Part shown: piece by piece, positions 1 to 8,018 of the stretch | Numbering within the stretch: position 1 is the stretch's first letter | How the letters are laid out: every line of letters begins with the position of its first letter | NCBI RefSeq assembly: GCF_039519235.1 | Contig: NZ_CP154351.1 | Coordinates: 2,170,001-2,234,000 of the forward strand | Direction of reading: 5' to 3' | DNA length: 64,000 bases | Origin: Micrococcus sp. 2A | GTDB taxonomy: Bacteria > Actinomycetota > Actinomycetes > Actinomycetales > Micrococcaceae | Notes under the pieces: model-generated | The model's database searches: none | The model's input: only the letters and a program-made list of their open reading frames with translations | Told to the model about the DNA's origin: nothing | Translations under genes and position numbers: made by a program

Positions 1-537
1 GCGTCCGTGCATCTGCTCGGCACCCTGCGCTGGTGCCGGGACTCGGCCGAGGTCGCGGAGCTGGGGCTGCGGGGCCGCGTCGCGGACCTCGTGGCCGACG
101 TCGGCCCGCGGGTGCGCGTGGGCGTCGTCGAGACCCAGCGGATCCTGCTGCACGACGTCGACGGCGTCGCCGTGTTCTGCCGCCACACCCTGCCGCTCAC
201 GTCGCGCGGGCTCGTCGACCAGGCCGAGCTCGCAGACCTGGCGGACGACGTGCTGGGCACCGCCCCCGAGGCGCTCGCAGACCTGGCCGACGCCGTCGCC
301 CTGGGCCTGCTGCCGGGCGAGAGCACCCCGTTGCAGGTCGGCACCGAATCCTTATCCGAGTCCCCCGCCCACGCCCTCGACGCGGACGAAGCCGGGGTGA
401 CCCTGCTGCGCGTCCGCGACGGCGAGACCACCGCGGTACACGTGGCCCTGCCCGGTGCAGGCCGGCTCGACCACAGCCCCCGGCACGCCTGGCGGCGACT
501 GCTGGACGCGATCCCGGCGCGGGTCGCCCACCCCTGA
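1..537 (+). CDS. C-terminal part of a protein of unknown function (cut by window start)
   Basis: The frame is open from the first base and stops at 537, so the real start probably lies upstream; a GTG at 7 is the first visible possible start. About 178 residues are seen. They are rich in Ala, Val, Asp and Leu, with no membrane segment, signal peptide or cysteine motif. The end (RHAWRRLLDAIPARV) looks like an amphipathic helix. I do not recognise the family. The neighbour downstream is on the other strand and does not suggest a function. Confidence 0.6.
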   Translation, partial: ASVHLLGTLRWCRDSAEVAELGLRGRVADLVADVGPRVRVGVVETQRILLHDVDGVAVFCRHTLPLTSRGLVDQAELADLADDVLGTAPEALADLADAVALGLLPGESTPLQVGTESLSESPAHALDADEAGVTLLRVRDGETTAVHVALPGAGRLDHSPRHAWRRLLDAIPARVAHP

Positions 538-638
538 GGCCACGGCCCCAGGCCGGCCTCAGCTCCGAGACGAGGCACGCCCGGGCCCTCGCCGACCTGC
601 GGCGGAGACCCGGGCGTAAGGCGCGACCGGCGGGAAGG

Positions 639-914
639 TCAGTCGATCGTGTAGGTGGCGCAGGTGGCCACGTCCGTGACCTCGATGCCCTCGGCGGTGC
701 AGGCGAGGTCGGCGTTGAACGTGCACTCGAGGCGGTGGCACGCACCGACGGTCGAGGCGCCCTCGGTCACCGGGCGGCGGACGTCCAGCTGGACGAAGGT
801 GCCGCAGCCGGGCGTGCGGTCGGAGCCGGCGACGGTGATGGCCAGGGCGTTGCAGGACGTCTCGGCATTGAAGGCGCAGGCACTGGCGGCGCAGGTGCGG
901 ACGGCGGTGGTCAT
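639..914 (-). CDS. Small Cys-rich DUF1540-type protein, two repeats
   Basis: A 91-residue protein with two copies of a short cysteine module (CAASACAFNAETSCNALAITV and, about 45 residues later, CHRLECTFNADLACTAEGIEV, each followed by a C-x-T-[FY] pair). This spacing of Cys and the FN/A-I-V pattern is that of DUF1540, a family of small, presumably metal-binding proteins with no assigned function. The start is the ATG at 914, which has a good GGGAGGA ribosome site; an open frame continues upstream to 1007 but has no such site. The gene stands alone behind its own promoter (971-998). Confidence 0.75.
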   Translation of the reverse strand: MTTAVRTCAASACAFNAETSCNALAITVAGSDRTPGCGTFVQLDVRRPVTEGASTVGACHRLECTFNADLACTAEGIEVTDVATCATYTID

Positions 915-970
915 GGCGTGATCCTCCCGGTTCGGGCCCGCCCCGGGCCGGGGCGGCGCTACTGGAATCG

Positions 971-998
971 AGATTACTCCGGCCCACAAATAGCACAA
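971..998 (-). promoter_or_regulatory. Promoter of the DUF1540 gene
   Basis: On the minus strand TTGTGC (998-993) and TAATCT (976-971) are separated by 16 bases, in an AT-rich pocket (960-1050) that stands out in this GC-rich region. The predicted transcript starts about 50 bases before the ATG at 914. Confidence 0.5.
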
Positions 999-1150
999 GA
1001 GGGGCAAGCCTTAGTCGATAGACGATTAGCGTAAATGAATTTTGCGCATTGTCGTGTGTCGTATGGACCGACGTCGCGCCCGCCGGCCACCCCACCTCGC
1101 CGTCACCGCCCGGTCACGTCCACGTCACCCACCCCTGCCACCCTGCACGG

Positions 1151-2737
1151 GTGACCTCGCACACCGATCCCGCGCACCCGATCGCCCACCCCGTCTCCCG
1201 CCGCACCGTCCTCGGCGGGGCGGGCCTCGTCGTCGCCTCCGCGGCACTGCTGTCCACGCCGGCCGGCACTGCCCACGCGGCCACCGGCCCCACGCCCTTC
1301 ACGCTCGGCGTCGCCTCGGGTGACCCGTGGCCCGACGGGGCCGTGATCTGGACGCGCCTGGCGGTGGACCCGCTGGCGCTCGACGGCTTCGGCGGCATGC
1401 CGGACCGGTCGTTCCCGGTGGAGTACCAGGTGGCCAGGGACGAGCGGTTCACGCGCGTCGTGCGCTCGGGCACCGTCGCCACGGACCGCTCCCGCGGGTA
1501 CGCGGTGCACGTGACCCTGACGGGGCTGCAGCCGGGCCGCGAGTACTTCTACCGGTTCCGCGCGCTGGGGCACCTCTCCCGCACGGGCCGCACCGTCACC
1601 GCCCCGGCCTTCGGCTCCTCCCCGGAGCACCTGAGCCTGACCGTGGCCTCCTGCGCGAACTGGGAGCACGGCTACTTCACGGCCTACGGACACATGGCCG
1701 CCGAGCGCCCGGACCTGATGGTGCACCTGGGCGACTACTACTACGAGATCATGCCGTACGGGTACCCCGTCTCCTCCGGCGTCCCCCGCGCGCACAAGAA
1801 CGGGGAGTCGCGCACGCTGGCCCAGTACCGGGCCCGCATGGCGCAGTACAAGACGGACCCGCACCTGCAGGACGCGCACGCGGCGGCGCCGTGGCTGGTG
1901 ATCTGGGACGACCACGAGCTGGAGAACAACTGGGCGGACGAGAAGCCCGAGCTCTGGGACCCGAACTTCCTGGCCCGCCGCGCCGCCGCCTTCCGCGCCT
2001 ATTACGAGAACATGCCGCTGCGCGCGTCCTCGGTGCCCCAGGGCATCGACCTGCAGCTCTACCGGCGCATCCAGTGGGGCGACCTCGCCACCTTCCACCT
2101 CCTGGACACCCGGCAGTACCGCTCGGACCAGGCCAACCTGGACCTCATCAAGGTGGTGGGGGCCGAGGCGAAGGACCCCCGCCGCTCCATCACGGGTGCG
2201 GAGCAGGAGGCGTGGCTGCGCGAGGGGTTCAAGACCTCGACGGCGCGCTGGGACCTCATCACGCAGCAGGTGCCGTTCGTGCAGTACGACCGCAGCGCCG
2301 GCCCGCTCGTCTGGGGCGACATGGACTCCTGGGACGGCTACGTGGCGTCCCGCGAGCGCGTGGTGGACGCCTGGGTCGAGGCCGGCGTGCGCAACCCGGT
2401 GGTGCTGACCGGCGACATCCACGAGGCGTTCGCCTCCGATGTGAAGCGGGACTTCAACGACCTCTCCTCGGCGCCGGTGGGCGTGGAGCTGATCACCACC
2501 TCGATCACCTCCGGCGGCGACGGCTCCGACGCGGCGGCCAAGGCCCTGGAGTGGAACCCGCACATCACGTTCAACAACGACCTGCGCGGCTACCTGCGCC
2601 TGGACGTCACGCGGGACCTGCTGGAGGCGCGCTTCCAGGTGCTCGACTACGTGAGTGAGCTCGGCTCCTCGGTGCGCACCCGTGCGGCGTTCGGGGTGGC
2701 CGACGGCGAGCATCGCCTGCACACGATCCAGGCGTGA
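1151..2737 (+). CDS. phoD: PhoD-family alkaline phosphatase / phosphodiesterase, Tat-exported
   Basis: A 528-residue secreted metallophosphoesterase of the PhoD family, which releases phosphate from phosphate mono- and diesters outside the membrane. The N-terminus carries a twin-arginine signal (SRRTVLGGAGLVVASAALL, then an Ala-rich cleavage region ending THA/HAA). Next come the PhoD N-terminal beta domain (FTLGVASGDPWPDGAVIWTR) and the catalytic domain with the metal-binding blocks VASCANWEHGYF, MVHLGDYYYE, WDDHELENNW and LTGDIHEAF. I chose the GTG at 1151 because it leaves a normal 17-residue stretch before the Arg pair; an in-frame TTG at 1049 would add 34 residues that do not look like a signal peptide. 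No partner gene; probably phosphate-regulated, but I see no clear Pho box. Confidence 0.88.
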   Translation: MTSHTDPAHPIAHPVSRRTVLGGAGLVVASAALLSTPAGTAHAATGPTPFTLGVASGDPWPDGAVIWTRLAVDPLALDGFGGMPDRSFPVEYQVARDERFTRVVRSGTVATDRSRGYAVHVTLTGLQPGREYFYRFRALGHLSRTGRTVTAPAFGSSPEHLSLTVASCANWEHGYFTAYGHMAAERPDLMVHLGDYYYEIMPYGYPVSSGVPRAHKNGESRTLAQYRARMAQYKTDPHLQDAHAAAPWLVIWDDHELENNWADEKPELWDPNFLARRAAAFRAYYENMPLRASSVPQGIDLQLYRRIQWGDLATFHLLDTRQYRSDQANLDLIKVVGAEAKDPRRSITGAEQEAWLREGFKTSTARWDLITQQVPFVQYDRSAGPLVWGDMDSWDGYVASRERVVDAWVEAGVRNPVVLTGDIHEAFASDVKRDFNDLSSAPVGVELITTSITSGGDGSDAAAKALEWNPHITFNNDLRGYLRLDVTRDLLEARFQVLDYVSELGSSVRTRAAFGVADGEHRLHTIQA

Positions 2738-2785
2738 GGCGGGCGGGGCCGGGGCGGGCGGGGACGCGACACCGCCCGCCCCGGC

Positions 2786-3442
2786 TCAGCGACCGGTGAA
2801 GCGGGTCATCCAGGCGAAGGGCCCACGGGTGCGGTGCGCGTAGAGGGCGAGGGCGACCAGCAGGGCCCCGAGGGTTCCGACGATCAGGTCCGTCATGGTG
2901 TCCGTGTTGCCCTTCTGGGTGTGCGCGCCGAGCACCTGGTCCACAGTGAACTCGCCGACCTCCCAGAGCAGGGCCACGAGCGAGTGCAGCGCCACCACCG
3001 TGAGGGCCTCGAGCCCGTGCGGCATGGCCAGGCCGCGGCGGGCGGCCGCGAGACCCAGGACGAGGACGCAGCCCAGCGCGATGGGCACGCCGGAGTAGAA
3101 GTGCACCACAGTGTCCCACCAGGGCCAGGCCGCGTACCGGCCGAGGGCGGCGCCCATCCACGGGGCGGCGATCAGCAGAGCCGCGTACATGGCGTGCAGG
3201 GACGGGGGCAGGCGGACCCGCGCGGCGCGTTCGACGGCGATCGGCACGGGGACCACCATGGCGATCTGCACGCTGAGCACGGCCGCCTCGCGGTCCCCCT
3301 GCGCGGCGAGAACGGCGGCGCCGACGAGGAGGACGAGCGCGGCGAGGATCAGGGGCGAGCGCCGGACGAGGGCCCGCTGACGGGAGCCGGGGGCGGGCCG
3401 GGGCACGGCGACGCCGGGGGCGGGAGGGACGTCGCGGCTCAT
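2786..3442 (-). CDS. DUF2238/YjdF-like integral membrane protein
   Basis: A 218-residue protein with about six hydrophobic helices. It shows the motifs expected of the DUF2238 (YjdF) family: WWDTVVHFYSGVPIALG, LLWEVGEFTVDQVLG and DTMTDLIVGTLGALL, that is, acidic and His residues inside or next to membrane helices. The function of the family is unknown. Start ATG at 3442. It lies convergent with phoD with about 48 bases between stops, and it marks the left border of the lower-GC patch. Confidence 0.7.
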   Translation of the reverse strand: MSRDVPPAPGVAVPRPAPGSRQRALVRRSPLILAALVLLVGAAVLAAQGDREAAVLSVQIAMVVPVPIAVERAARVRLPPSLHAMYAALLIAAPWMGAALGRYAAWPWWDTVVHFYSGVPIALGCVLVLGLAAARRGLAMPHGLEALTVVALHSLVALLWEVGEFTVDQVLGAHTQKGNTDTMTDLIVGTLGALLVALALYAHRTRGPFAWMTRFTGR

Positions 3443-3491
3443 GGTGCTGAGGGTAGCCGGGGCGTGGAGGCGGAGGGTGGTGGAGCGGTGG

Positions 3492-3627
3492 TCAGCGGAA
3501 CATTCGCAGGGCGTCGCCCCGGCCGAAGGTGGTGCGCCGGTAGACGGCGTTGTAGGCGGCCCGCTTCGGGTCCCACAGCCCAGCCCATGCCGGGACGGCC
3601 CTAGCCAGGAATGAGGGCACGCTTCAC
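3492..3627 (-). pseudogene. Broken third gene of the ribbon-helix-helix operon
   Basis: A GTG at 3627 overlaps the stop of the preceding gene as GTGA, the same coupling used one gene earlier, and begins KRALIPG before meeting a TAG. Beyond the stop the same frame gives GRPGMGW, then a one-base shift restores WDPKRAAYNAVYRRTTFGRGD and ends DALRMFR-stop at 3492. A nonsense codon plus one frameshift would explain a small basic protein of about 44 residues. This reading is inference; the family is not one I can name. Confidence 0.45.
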
Positions 3628-3911
3628 GGTGGGGTCTCCCTTGTGTTTGGGGCGGGGTGTTCCTCGATCAGCTGGGAGGTCAGACGCCGGAACTCTTCCT
3701 CGAAGATGCGACTCTCGTAGGCGGCTGTCTGCTGGTGCCAGTGGTGGTCTTCCAGCAGGGGGAGCAGCGCGGCGACGGCCATGCGCAGGTAGACACCTCG
3801 GGACCGTCCGGTGCGTTCAGACAGGGCATCCAACCGCTGGATGATGTGCTCGGGCAGACGGACAGAGACGACGCGCCCGGAGGGGTGTGGGGACTGCCGG
3901 GTCATGCTCAC
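3624..3911 (-). CDS. Ribbon-helix-helix (CopG/Arc-type) DNA-binding protein
   Basis: A 95-residue protein. Residues about 12-45 (GRVVSVRLPEHIIQRLDALSERTGRSRGVYLRMAV) fit a ribbon-helix-helix fold: a basic beta strand followed by two helices, as in CopG-like antitoxins and plasmid repressors. The rest (to residue 95) is acidic and probably helical, where a toxin or partner might bind. The GTG start at 3911 overlaps the upstream stop as GTGA; an ATG two codons later is the alternative. It probably represses its own operon through the palindrome at 4106-4144. No recognisable toxin lies next to it, so a toxin-antitoxin role is only a possibility. Confidence 0.7.
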   Translation of the reverse strand: MSMTRQSPHPSGRVVSVRLPEHIIQRLDALSERTGRSRGVYLRMAVAALLPLLEDHHWHQQTAAYESRIFEEEFRRLTSQLIEEHPAPNTRETPP

Positions 3912-4093
3912 CGGGTCGTGTCGTCCTGCAGGGCGTCGGCCAGGGCCACGGCGGTCTCCAGCAGCGTCGCGTGCGCCTCGCAGTCAGCCGGCGCACCGTC
4001 CTGCAGGGCGTCCAGCACGTGCAGGCACGCCTGCACGTCCTCTCGGCTCGCGTGCGCGGTCATGTGCTCGGCCGGGTCCTGAATCGTCGTCAT
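3908..4093 (-). CDS. Small acidic protein of unknown function, first gene of the RHH operon
   Basis: A 61-residue acidic protein, mostly Ala, Asp, Leu and His, with three Cys/His-containing segments (ACLHVL, DCEAHATLL) but no clear metal site. The ATG at 4093 has a strong GGAGGGA ribosome site eight bases upstream and is preferred to the one at 4108. Its stop overlaps the GTG of the ribbon-helix-helix gene, so the two are probably co-translated. The promoter region contains the 39-bp palindrome, suggesting autoregulation by the downstream RHH protein. I do not recognise the family. Confidence 0.55.
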   Translation of the reverse strand: MTTIQDPAEHMTAHASREDVQACLHVLDALQDGAPADCEAHATLLETAVALADALQDDTTR

Positions 4094-4105
4094 CAGAAGT
4101 CCCTC

Positions 4106-4144
4106 CATCGGTAGTTCGTAAACAGTGTTTACAGACTGCCGATG
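4106..4144. promoter_or_regulatory. 39-bp palindrome, probable operator between divergent operons
   Basis: Centred on base 4125, the core GTAAACAGTGTTTAC (4118-4132) is a perfect inverted repeat. Ten-base outer arms, CATCGGTAGT (4106-4115) and ACTGCCGATG (4135-4144), pair with one mismatch. It lies just ahead of the RHH operon and about 130 bases ahead of the metalloprotease gene on the other strand, the expected place for the operator of the RHH protein. Confidence 0.65.
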
Positions 4145-4274
4145 GCCGTATACCAGGGCAACACGTCCATGGCCACCGGCCGGTTCGTACCTAGCGAATC
4201 TCGTCGACCTCTTGTCGGGGGGTTAGGGGCGGAGTACGTTGAGTGTGTTCTATATCACACAAAAGGTGGTTCAC

Positions 4275-4904
4275 ATGAACCGGCACTTGTCCAACACCCC
4301 CACCCGACGCTCTACCCTGCGGAGGGGATTGGTCAGCCTCGGTGCAGCGGCTGCCCTGGTGCTCGCTCACGCACCCTCTGCCGCGGCTGACTACTATCCG
4401 TACGGGAACGGGTCCACGCACTTCACCACGCAGATCATCGGATCAACTAGCACGTGGACCTCCCGGCTGAACTTTGGGCGAACGGCGTGGTCGAGCGTCT
4501 CATCGATCAGCGGGACCAGTTCGTCGAATGTGAAGAAGGCAAAGGACGTCGCGGTCACCCAGCCCTGGCTGGGCTTGTACACCCCCAGCGGAACCCGGGC
4601 GGCTCGTAGCTTTACCATTCAGGTCAACCGCACGGCCATCTCAAAGGCCTCGGCTAGCAGCGGCGTCGCGGTCGATCTCATAGCCAGGGGCACTGCTACA
4701 CACGAGTTTGGCCACGCCCTGAGCCTCGCTGACAACCCGACCACCTCGGCGGCTTCGATCATGAAGTACTCCACAAGTCTGAGCCGGACGACCCCCTACG
4801 CATACGACTTTGACGGGGTCCGACGCTATGACGGGTCGCTGCGCAGCCCGACCGCTCAGTGCCCGGTGTCCATTCCCACCTCCATCCTGAAGGGATCACT
4901 CTGA
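4275..4904 (+). CDS. Secreted snapalysin-like zinc metalloprotease
   Basis: A 209-residue exported protein. A signal peptide with an Arg-rich start (RRSTLRRGLV) and an Ala/Leu core ends near residue 38 (SAAA-DY). The catalytic site is HEFGHALSLAD at 143-153: the HExxH zinc motif with Asp at the position of the third ligand, as in snapalysin (HExxHxxGxxD), followed by SIMKY at 161-165 as the Met-turn of metzincins. The usual Gly of the motif is Ser150. The ATG at 4275 has an AAAGGTGG ribosome site; an upstream ATG-like start at 4239 does not. The gene is clearly lower in GC than its neighbours, so recent transfer is likely. It shares TGATG with the lipoprotein gene behind it. Substrate unknown. 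Confidence 0.75.
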   Translation: MNRHLSNTPTRRSTLRRGLVSLGAAAALVLAHAPSAAADYYPYGNGSTHFTTQIIGSTSTWTSRLNFGRTAWSSVSSISGTSSSNVKKAKDVAVTQPWLGLYTPSGTRAARSFTIQVNRTAISKASASSGVAVDLIARGTATHEFGHALSLADNPTTSAASIMKYSTSLSRTTPYAYDFDGVRRYDGSLRSPTAQCPVSIPTSILKGSL

Positions 4905-5587
4905 TGAGGTCACCTCGTTCCTCCCTTCCCATCGGTGCAGGCATAGTCGCGGCCGGCCTCCTGCTTGCGGGCTGCAGTGCCCCGGAGGCGGTGGAGGGAG
5001 CGCAAGTGCCGTCTCCTGCAATGACTGCCTCGGTTCAGGCCGGGAAGGAGTCAACGGCCCACTCCGCCACACCGGAGACGTCGGCGGAGGAGACTCAAAC
5101 CCTTCACGCGCGGTACGTCAGCTACAGCACTGCCGAGGACGTTCAGCAGGCGTCGGACTACTCGGTTGTGGGCCGGGTGATCGCATCTCGGGTTGAAGTC
5201 TGGGACCTCATGAAGGAGCCTGGCGCGGTGCCGAACCCCAAGGACCCGGAGCCAATGGCCCTTCCCTCAACCGTGTACACCGTGCAGGTCGAAACGGTCG
5301 TCAAGGGTGATGTGCAGCCGGGTGAGACCCTGGAGTTCAGCATCTTAGGCGGGGTCAAGGATGGCCAGAAGTTCGAGCTGAGCGGCGCTCCGGTGCTGAC
5401 CGCGGGGGCCGGAGACCTGTATCTCTTCAACCTTGTAGACGCGGGGTGGTATCCGACGCCGGTCAACCTACAAGAGGGCGTGCTTGCGGTCGAGCAAAAT
5501 GACGTCCTGCCAGTCACGGGCACGGAGTTGTCGCAGACGGAGCTCGCCGTGCTCAAGGAGTCCGTGTCCGAGGCCCGAGCAGACTGA
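4904..5587 (+). CDS. Lipoprotein of unknown function coupled to the metalloprotease
   Basis: A 227-residue lipoprotein: a hydrophobic leader ends in the lipobox LLAGC with Cys24 as the lipid anchor. A polar Ser/Thr/Ala linker follows (to about 75), then a globular part (SDYSVVGRVIASRVEVWD, YTVQVETVVKGDVQPGETLEFSILGG, AGDLYLFNL), a beta-rich pattern that I cannot place in a family. Its ATG overlaps the stop of the protease gene, so the two are co-translated and probably act together outside the membrane, for instance as protease and anchored inhibitor or receptor (inference). GC content is low like that of the protease gene. Confidence 0.7.
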   Translation: MRSPRSSLPIGAGIVAAGLLLAGCSAPEAVEGAQVPSPAMTASVQAGKESTAHSATPETSAEETQTLHARYVSYSTAEDVQQASDYSVVGRVIASRVEVWDLMKEPGAVPNPKDPEPMALPSTVYTVQVETVVKGDVQPGETLEFSILGGVKDGQKFELSGAPVLTAGAGDLYLFNLVDAGWYPTPVNLQEGVLAVEQNDVLPVTGTELSQTELAVLKESVSEARAD

Positions 5588-5774
5588 ACCCCGTCGGATC
5601 GGCCCACGTGAGGTGCCTCCCCGAGCGGGCGTCCGAGTGAGGGTGCACCAGTCCCATTCAGCGCCCGCTGCGTCCTGACCTCGGAACGAAACCCAGGGCG
5701 CTTCAGTCATACGCCCATCCCACCCCGGGCCCGGGATCCTGTCCACACGCCTGGAGCCGGATGCCCCTACAACC

Positions 5775-6956
5775 TCACACCTTCCCCTTGAGCAGGCGGT
5801 TCCAGTAGATCCGCGGCTGGCCGAACCGGTCGAACACGGCCGTGCTTCGGCGGGGCTTCGTCACGTCCACGCCGGGGATCGAGCGGTCCTCGGAGCCGTC
5901 CCGGACGTGCTCGTCCAGCACCAGCTCGTCGCGGCTGACCATCACGGGGATCACCGTGTAGCCGTCGTAGCGCTGCAGCTCGCCGCCGTCGTCCGCCGCC
6001 TGGATGTTCTGCGCCAGGGCCTTGACCTGCTTGCGCAGGGCGCCGCCGGAAGGCCGCGTCTGCACCGACGCGGCGTCGCCGAGGGCCCACACGTGCGGGT
6101 GCCCCCGGTGACGCAGGGTCTCCGGGTCCACGTCCGCGAGCCCGGCGGGGCCGCCGTCGCCCAGGCCCGCCTCCGCGATGAACTCGGGGGCGTGCACCAC
6201 GGGGGTCACGTAGGCGGCGTCCACCCCGTCGATCCGCTCGCCGGTGCTCAGCGTCACCGTGCGAGCCGCGTGGTCCACGGCGGTCACCTCGGCGCCGGCG
6301 TGCACGTGGACGCCATAGCGCACCACGGCGTCGGCGAGGGCGTCGTCGATGGTGGGGCGGTCCAGGATGCGGTCGTAAGGCGTCACCAGATGGACGTCGA
6401 CCTCGCCGAGGATCCCCGCCCGCTCCCACGCCGCGCATGCCAGGAACAGCGCCTTGAGCACGGTGCCGCCGCACGAGGACGGCTCGGCCGGCACGTTCGC
6501 CACCACGCGGTCCCCCGCGGCGACGCCCGCCAGGAGCCGACGCGCGGGCTCCACGTACTCGGGCACATGCGCGCTCGCGGCCCAGCCGGCCCCGTAGGCC
6601 GCGCGGAGCCCGTCGATCGCGCTCCACCACGGGGTGAGACCCGGGCACAGCACCAGGTGACGGAAGCCGACGGTGAGTCCGGTCGACGTGGTCGCGGTGC
6701 GCGCCGCGGCGTCCACGGCGGCCACGTGGTCCGGGATCCAGTCCACGCCGTCCGGGACCACGGCGTGCATCGACCGCTCGAACCCGGCCATGTCCGCCTG
6801 CCCGCCCGCGGCGTAGTTGAGCATGGGGCGGTAGCGGTGCACCTGCTGACCGTCGGCGACGGCGATCCGCCCCGCCCCGTCCTTGAGGAGCTTGGCTGCG
6901 AGCGAGATGCCCGCGTTGCCGCCGCCGACGATGAGGACGTCGTATGTCGTCGTCAT
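5775..6956 (-). CDS. FAD-dependent oxidoreductase, sulfide:quinone oxidoreductase-like
   Basis: 393 residues. The N-terminal dinucleotide-binding motif is IVGGGNAGISLAAKLL (9-24); HRYRPMLNYAAGG (40-52) and the late FAD motif WALGDAASVQTRPSGGALRKQ are typical of SQR/NDH-2-type membrane-surface flavoproteins. SCGGTVLKALFLA holds Cys162 where SQRs keep a redox Cys; I do not see the full set of SQR cysteines, so the substrate is uncertain. Start ATG at 6956, five bases after the stop of the upstream WcbI-like gene, so the two probably form one transcript. An alternative is a type II NADH dehydrogenase-like enzyme. Confidence 0.75.
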   Translation of the reverse strand: MTTTYDVLIVGGGNAGISLAAKLLKDGAGRIAVADGQQVHRYRPMLNYAAGGQADMAGFERSMHAVVPDGVDWIPDHVAAVDAAARTATTSTGLTVGFRHLVLCPGLTPWWSAIDGLRAAYGAGWAASAHVPEYVEPARRLLAGVAAGDRVVANVPAEPSSCGGTVLKALFLACAAWERAGILGEVDVHLVTPYDRILDRPTIDDALADAVVRYGVHVHAGAEVTAVDHAARTVTLSTGERIDGVDAAYVTPVVHAPEFIAEAGLGDGGPAGLADVDPETLRHRGHPHVWALGDAASVQTRPSGGALRKQVKALAQNIQAADDGGELQRYDGYTVIPVMVSRDELVLDEHVRDGSEDRSIPGVDVTKPRRSTAVFDRFGQPRIYWNRLLKGKV

Positions 6957-6961
6957 GGCGA

Positions 6962-7921
6962 TCAGCCCGCCAGTCCGAGCAGGCGCAGCTGGTCCGCGTA
7001 CTTGCGCATCCCGACCTCGACGGCCAGCGGGTTCTGCGCATACCACTCGAGATGCGTCTGGCGCATCTGCTCGTCCGGGATGAGCTCCCCGCCCACGCTC
7101 CAGTCCTCCGTGGGCTCGGCTTCGAGCTCGAGGGCCTCCACCACCGAGGTGTGCAGCGGCGCGCGGACGCCGCCGAGCAGCACGCGCGTCTCGGGCACGG
7201 GCTGCACCGTCACCTCGAACGGGAACTGCTCGGCCGTGCGCTCGGCGACGCGCGTGAGCACCACGTTGGTGGGGTGGTTCACCGTGTAGAAGCCGGTGCC
7301 GCGCTCCCCCGCCACGATGTCCGCCATGCTGACGGTGCGCTTGGCCTCCTCACGGGTGCGCAGCGCCTGCACGGACGCCGCCGCGGCCGCGCGCAGGGCC
7401 TCGGGGGCCACCTCGCGGCGCTGGCCCGTGGCGGCCTCGGCGAGCACGCGGAGGTCGTGGTACGGGACGACGGGCGGGTCCTCGCCTGGCCGCTCAGCGG
7501 CGCCGGGGGCGAACTTCCAGTTGCGCAGGGTCACCTGCCACGGGAAGCGCGAGGTGTCGTAGACCACCGGGATCCGGACCACCGGGGCATCCTCGGGCAG
7601 CTGCGCGATCAGCTGCTCCGTGCCGATCGGCATGCCGCGGTAGTCGTGGGGGATGGGCTGCGTGACGAGGGCGCGGGTGCGGGTCAGCAGGCGCTCGAGG
7701 TGCTCCACCTCGTCCGGCTGGATCTCGAAGGCCGGCGGGACGCGCACCGTGTTCAGCCCGGAGTCACCGAGCATGGCCGTGCCCGGCTCGCCGCCGAGCA
7801 GCCGCCGGTACGACTCCGCCTGGCAGTTGCCCCACACGAGCAGCAGGTCCCCCTCCGGCAGGTCCTCGAGCCCGTAGAAGTGCCCGTAGTGCCGCAGCCG
7901 GCCCTCGTCCCAGTTCGCCAC
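6962..7921 (-). CDS. WcbI-like polysaccharide biosynthesis protein (putative acyltransferase)
   Basis: 319 residues. The start region LLLVWGNCQAESYRRLL is the signature of the WcbI family, capsule-related proteins that bind acyl-CoA and are thought to modify surface sugars. The middle carries PHDYRG and a Thr/Asn/His-containing block (GFYTVNHPTNVVL) that also fit the family. No signal or membrane segment, so it acts in the cytoplasm. It sits between glycosyltransferase genes on its left-hand (upstream) side and the SQR-like gene, so I infer a role in decorating the glycan made by the cluster. Confidence 0.65.
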   Translation of the reverse strand: MANWDEGRLRHYGHFYGLEDLPEGDLLLVWGNCQAESYRRLLGGEPGTAMLGDSGLNTVRVPPAFEIQPDEVEHLERLLTRTRALVTQPIPHDYRGMPIGTEQLIAQLPEDAPVVRIPVVYDTSRFPWQVTLRNWKFAPGAAERPGEDPPVVPYHDLRVLAEAATGQRREVAPEALRAAAAASVQALRTREEAKRTVSMADIVAGERGTGFYTVNHPTNVVLTRVAERTAEQFPFEVTVQPVPETRVLLGGVRAPLHTSVVEALELEAEPTEDWSVGGELIPDEQMRQTHLEWYAQNPLAVEVGMRKYADQLRLLGLAG

Positions 7922-8018
7922 GTGCGTGCCTCCGTCGTCAGATCATGGTGCTCGGAGCGGTCCTGCGGGCTCCGTCCCGCCTCGAGGCTATCGAGACGGC
8001 GCGTCCGCCGCCAGCGGT

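Noticed and set aside
995..1015. Possible DtxR/IdeR iron box (GCAAGCCTTAGTCG) near the DUF1540 promoter
   Set aside because: Only a half-site resembles the consensus and the second half is missing.
33..1034. Long Arg/Pro/Ala-rich open frames opposite or beside real genes (for example here, 1103-2722, 19035-20729, 23734-24330)
   Set aside because: They are frame shadows produced by high GC; composition is unlike proteins, no motifs, and each overlaps a well-supported gene.
1049..1150. TTG start at 1049 for phoD
   Set aside because: It would place 34 extra, poorly signal-like residues before the twin-arginine motif; GTG 1151 gives a normal Tat leader.
3624..4093. Complete toxin-antitoxin system
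   Set aside because: The RHH protein could be an antitoxin, but no neighbour shows a toxin fold; calling it so would be unsupported.
5468..5746. Minus-strand frame between the lipoprotein gene and the SQR-like gene
   Set aside because: It overlaps the lipoprotein gene, has no ribosome site and shows no recognisable domain; the gap 5588-5774 otherwise holds nothing clear.
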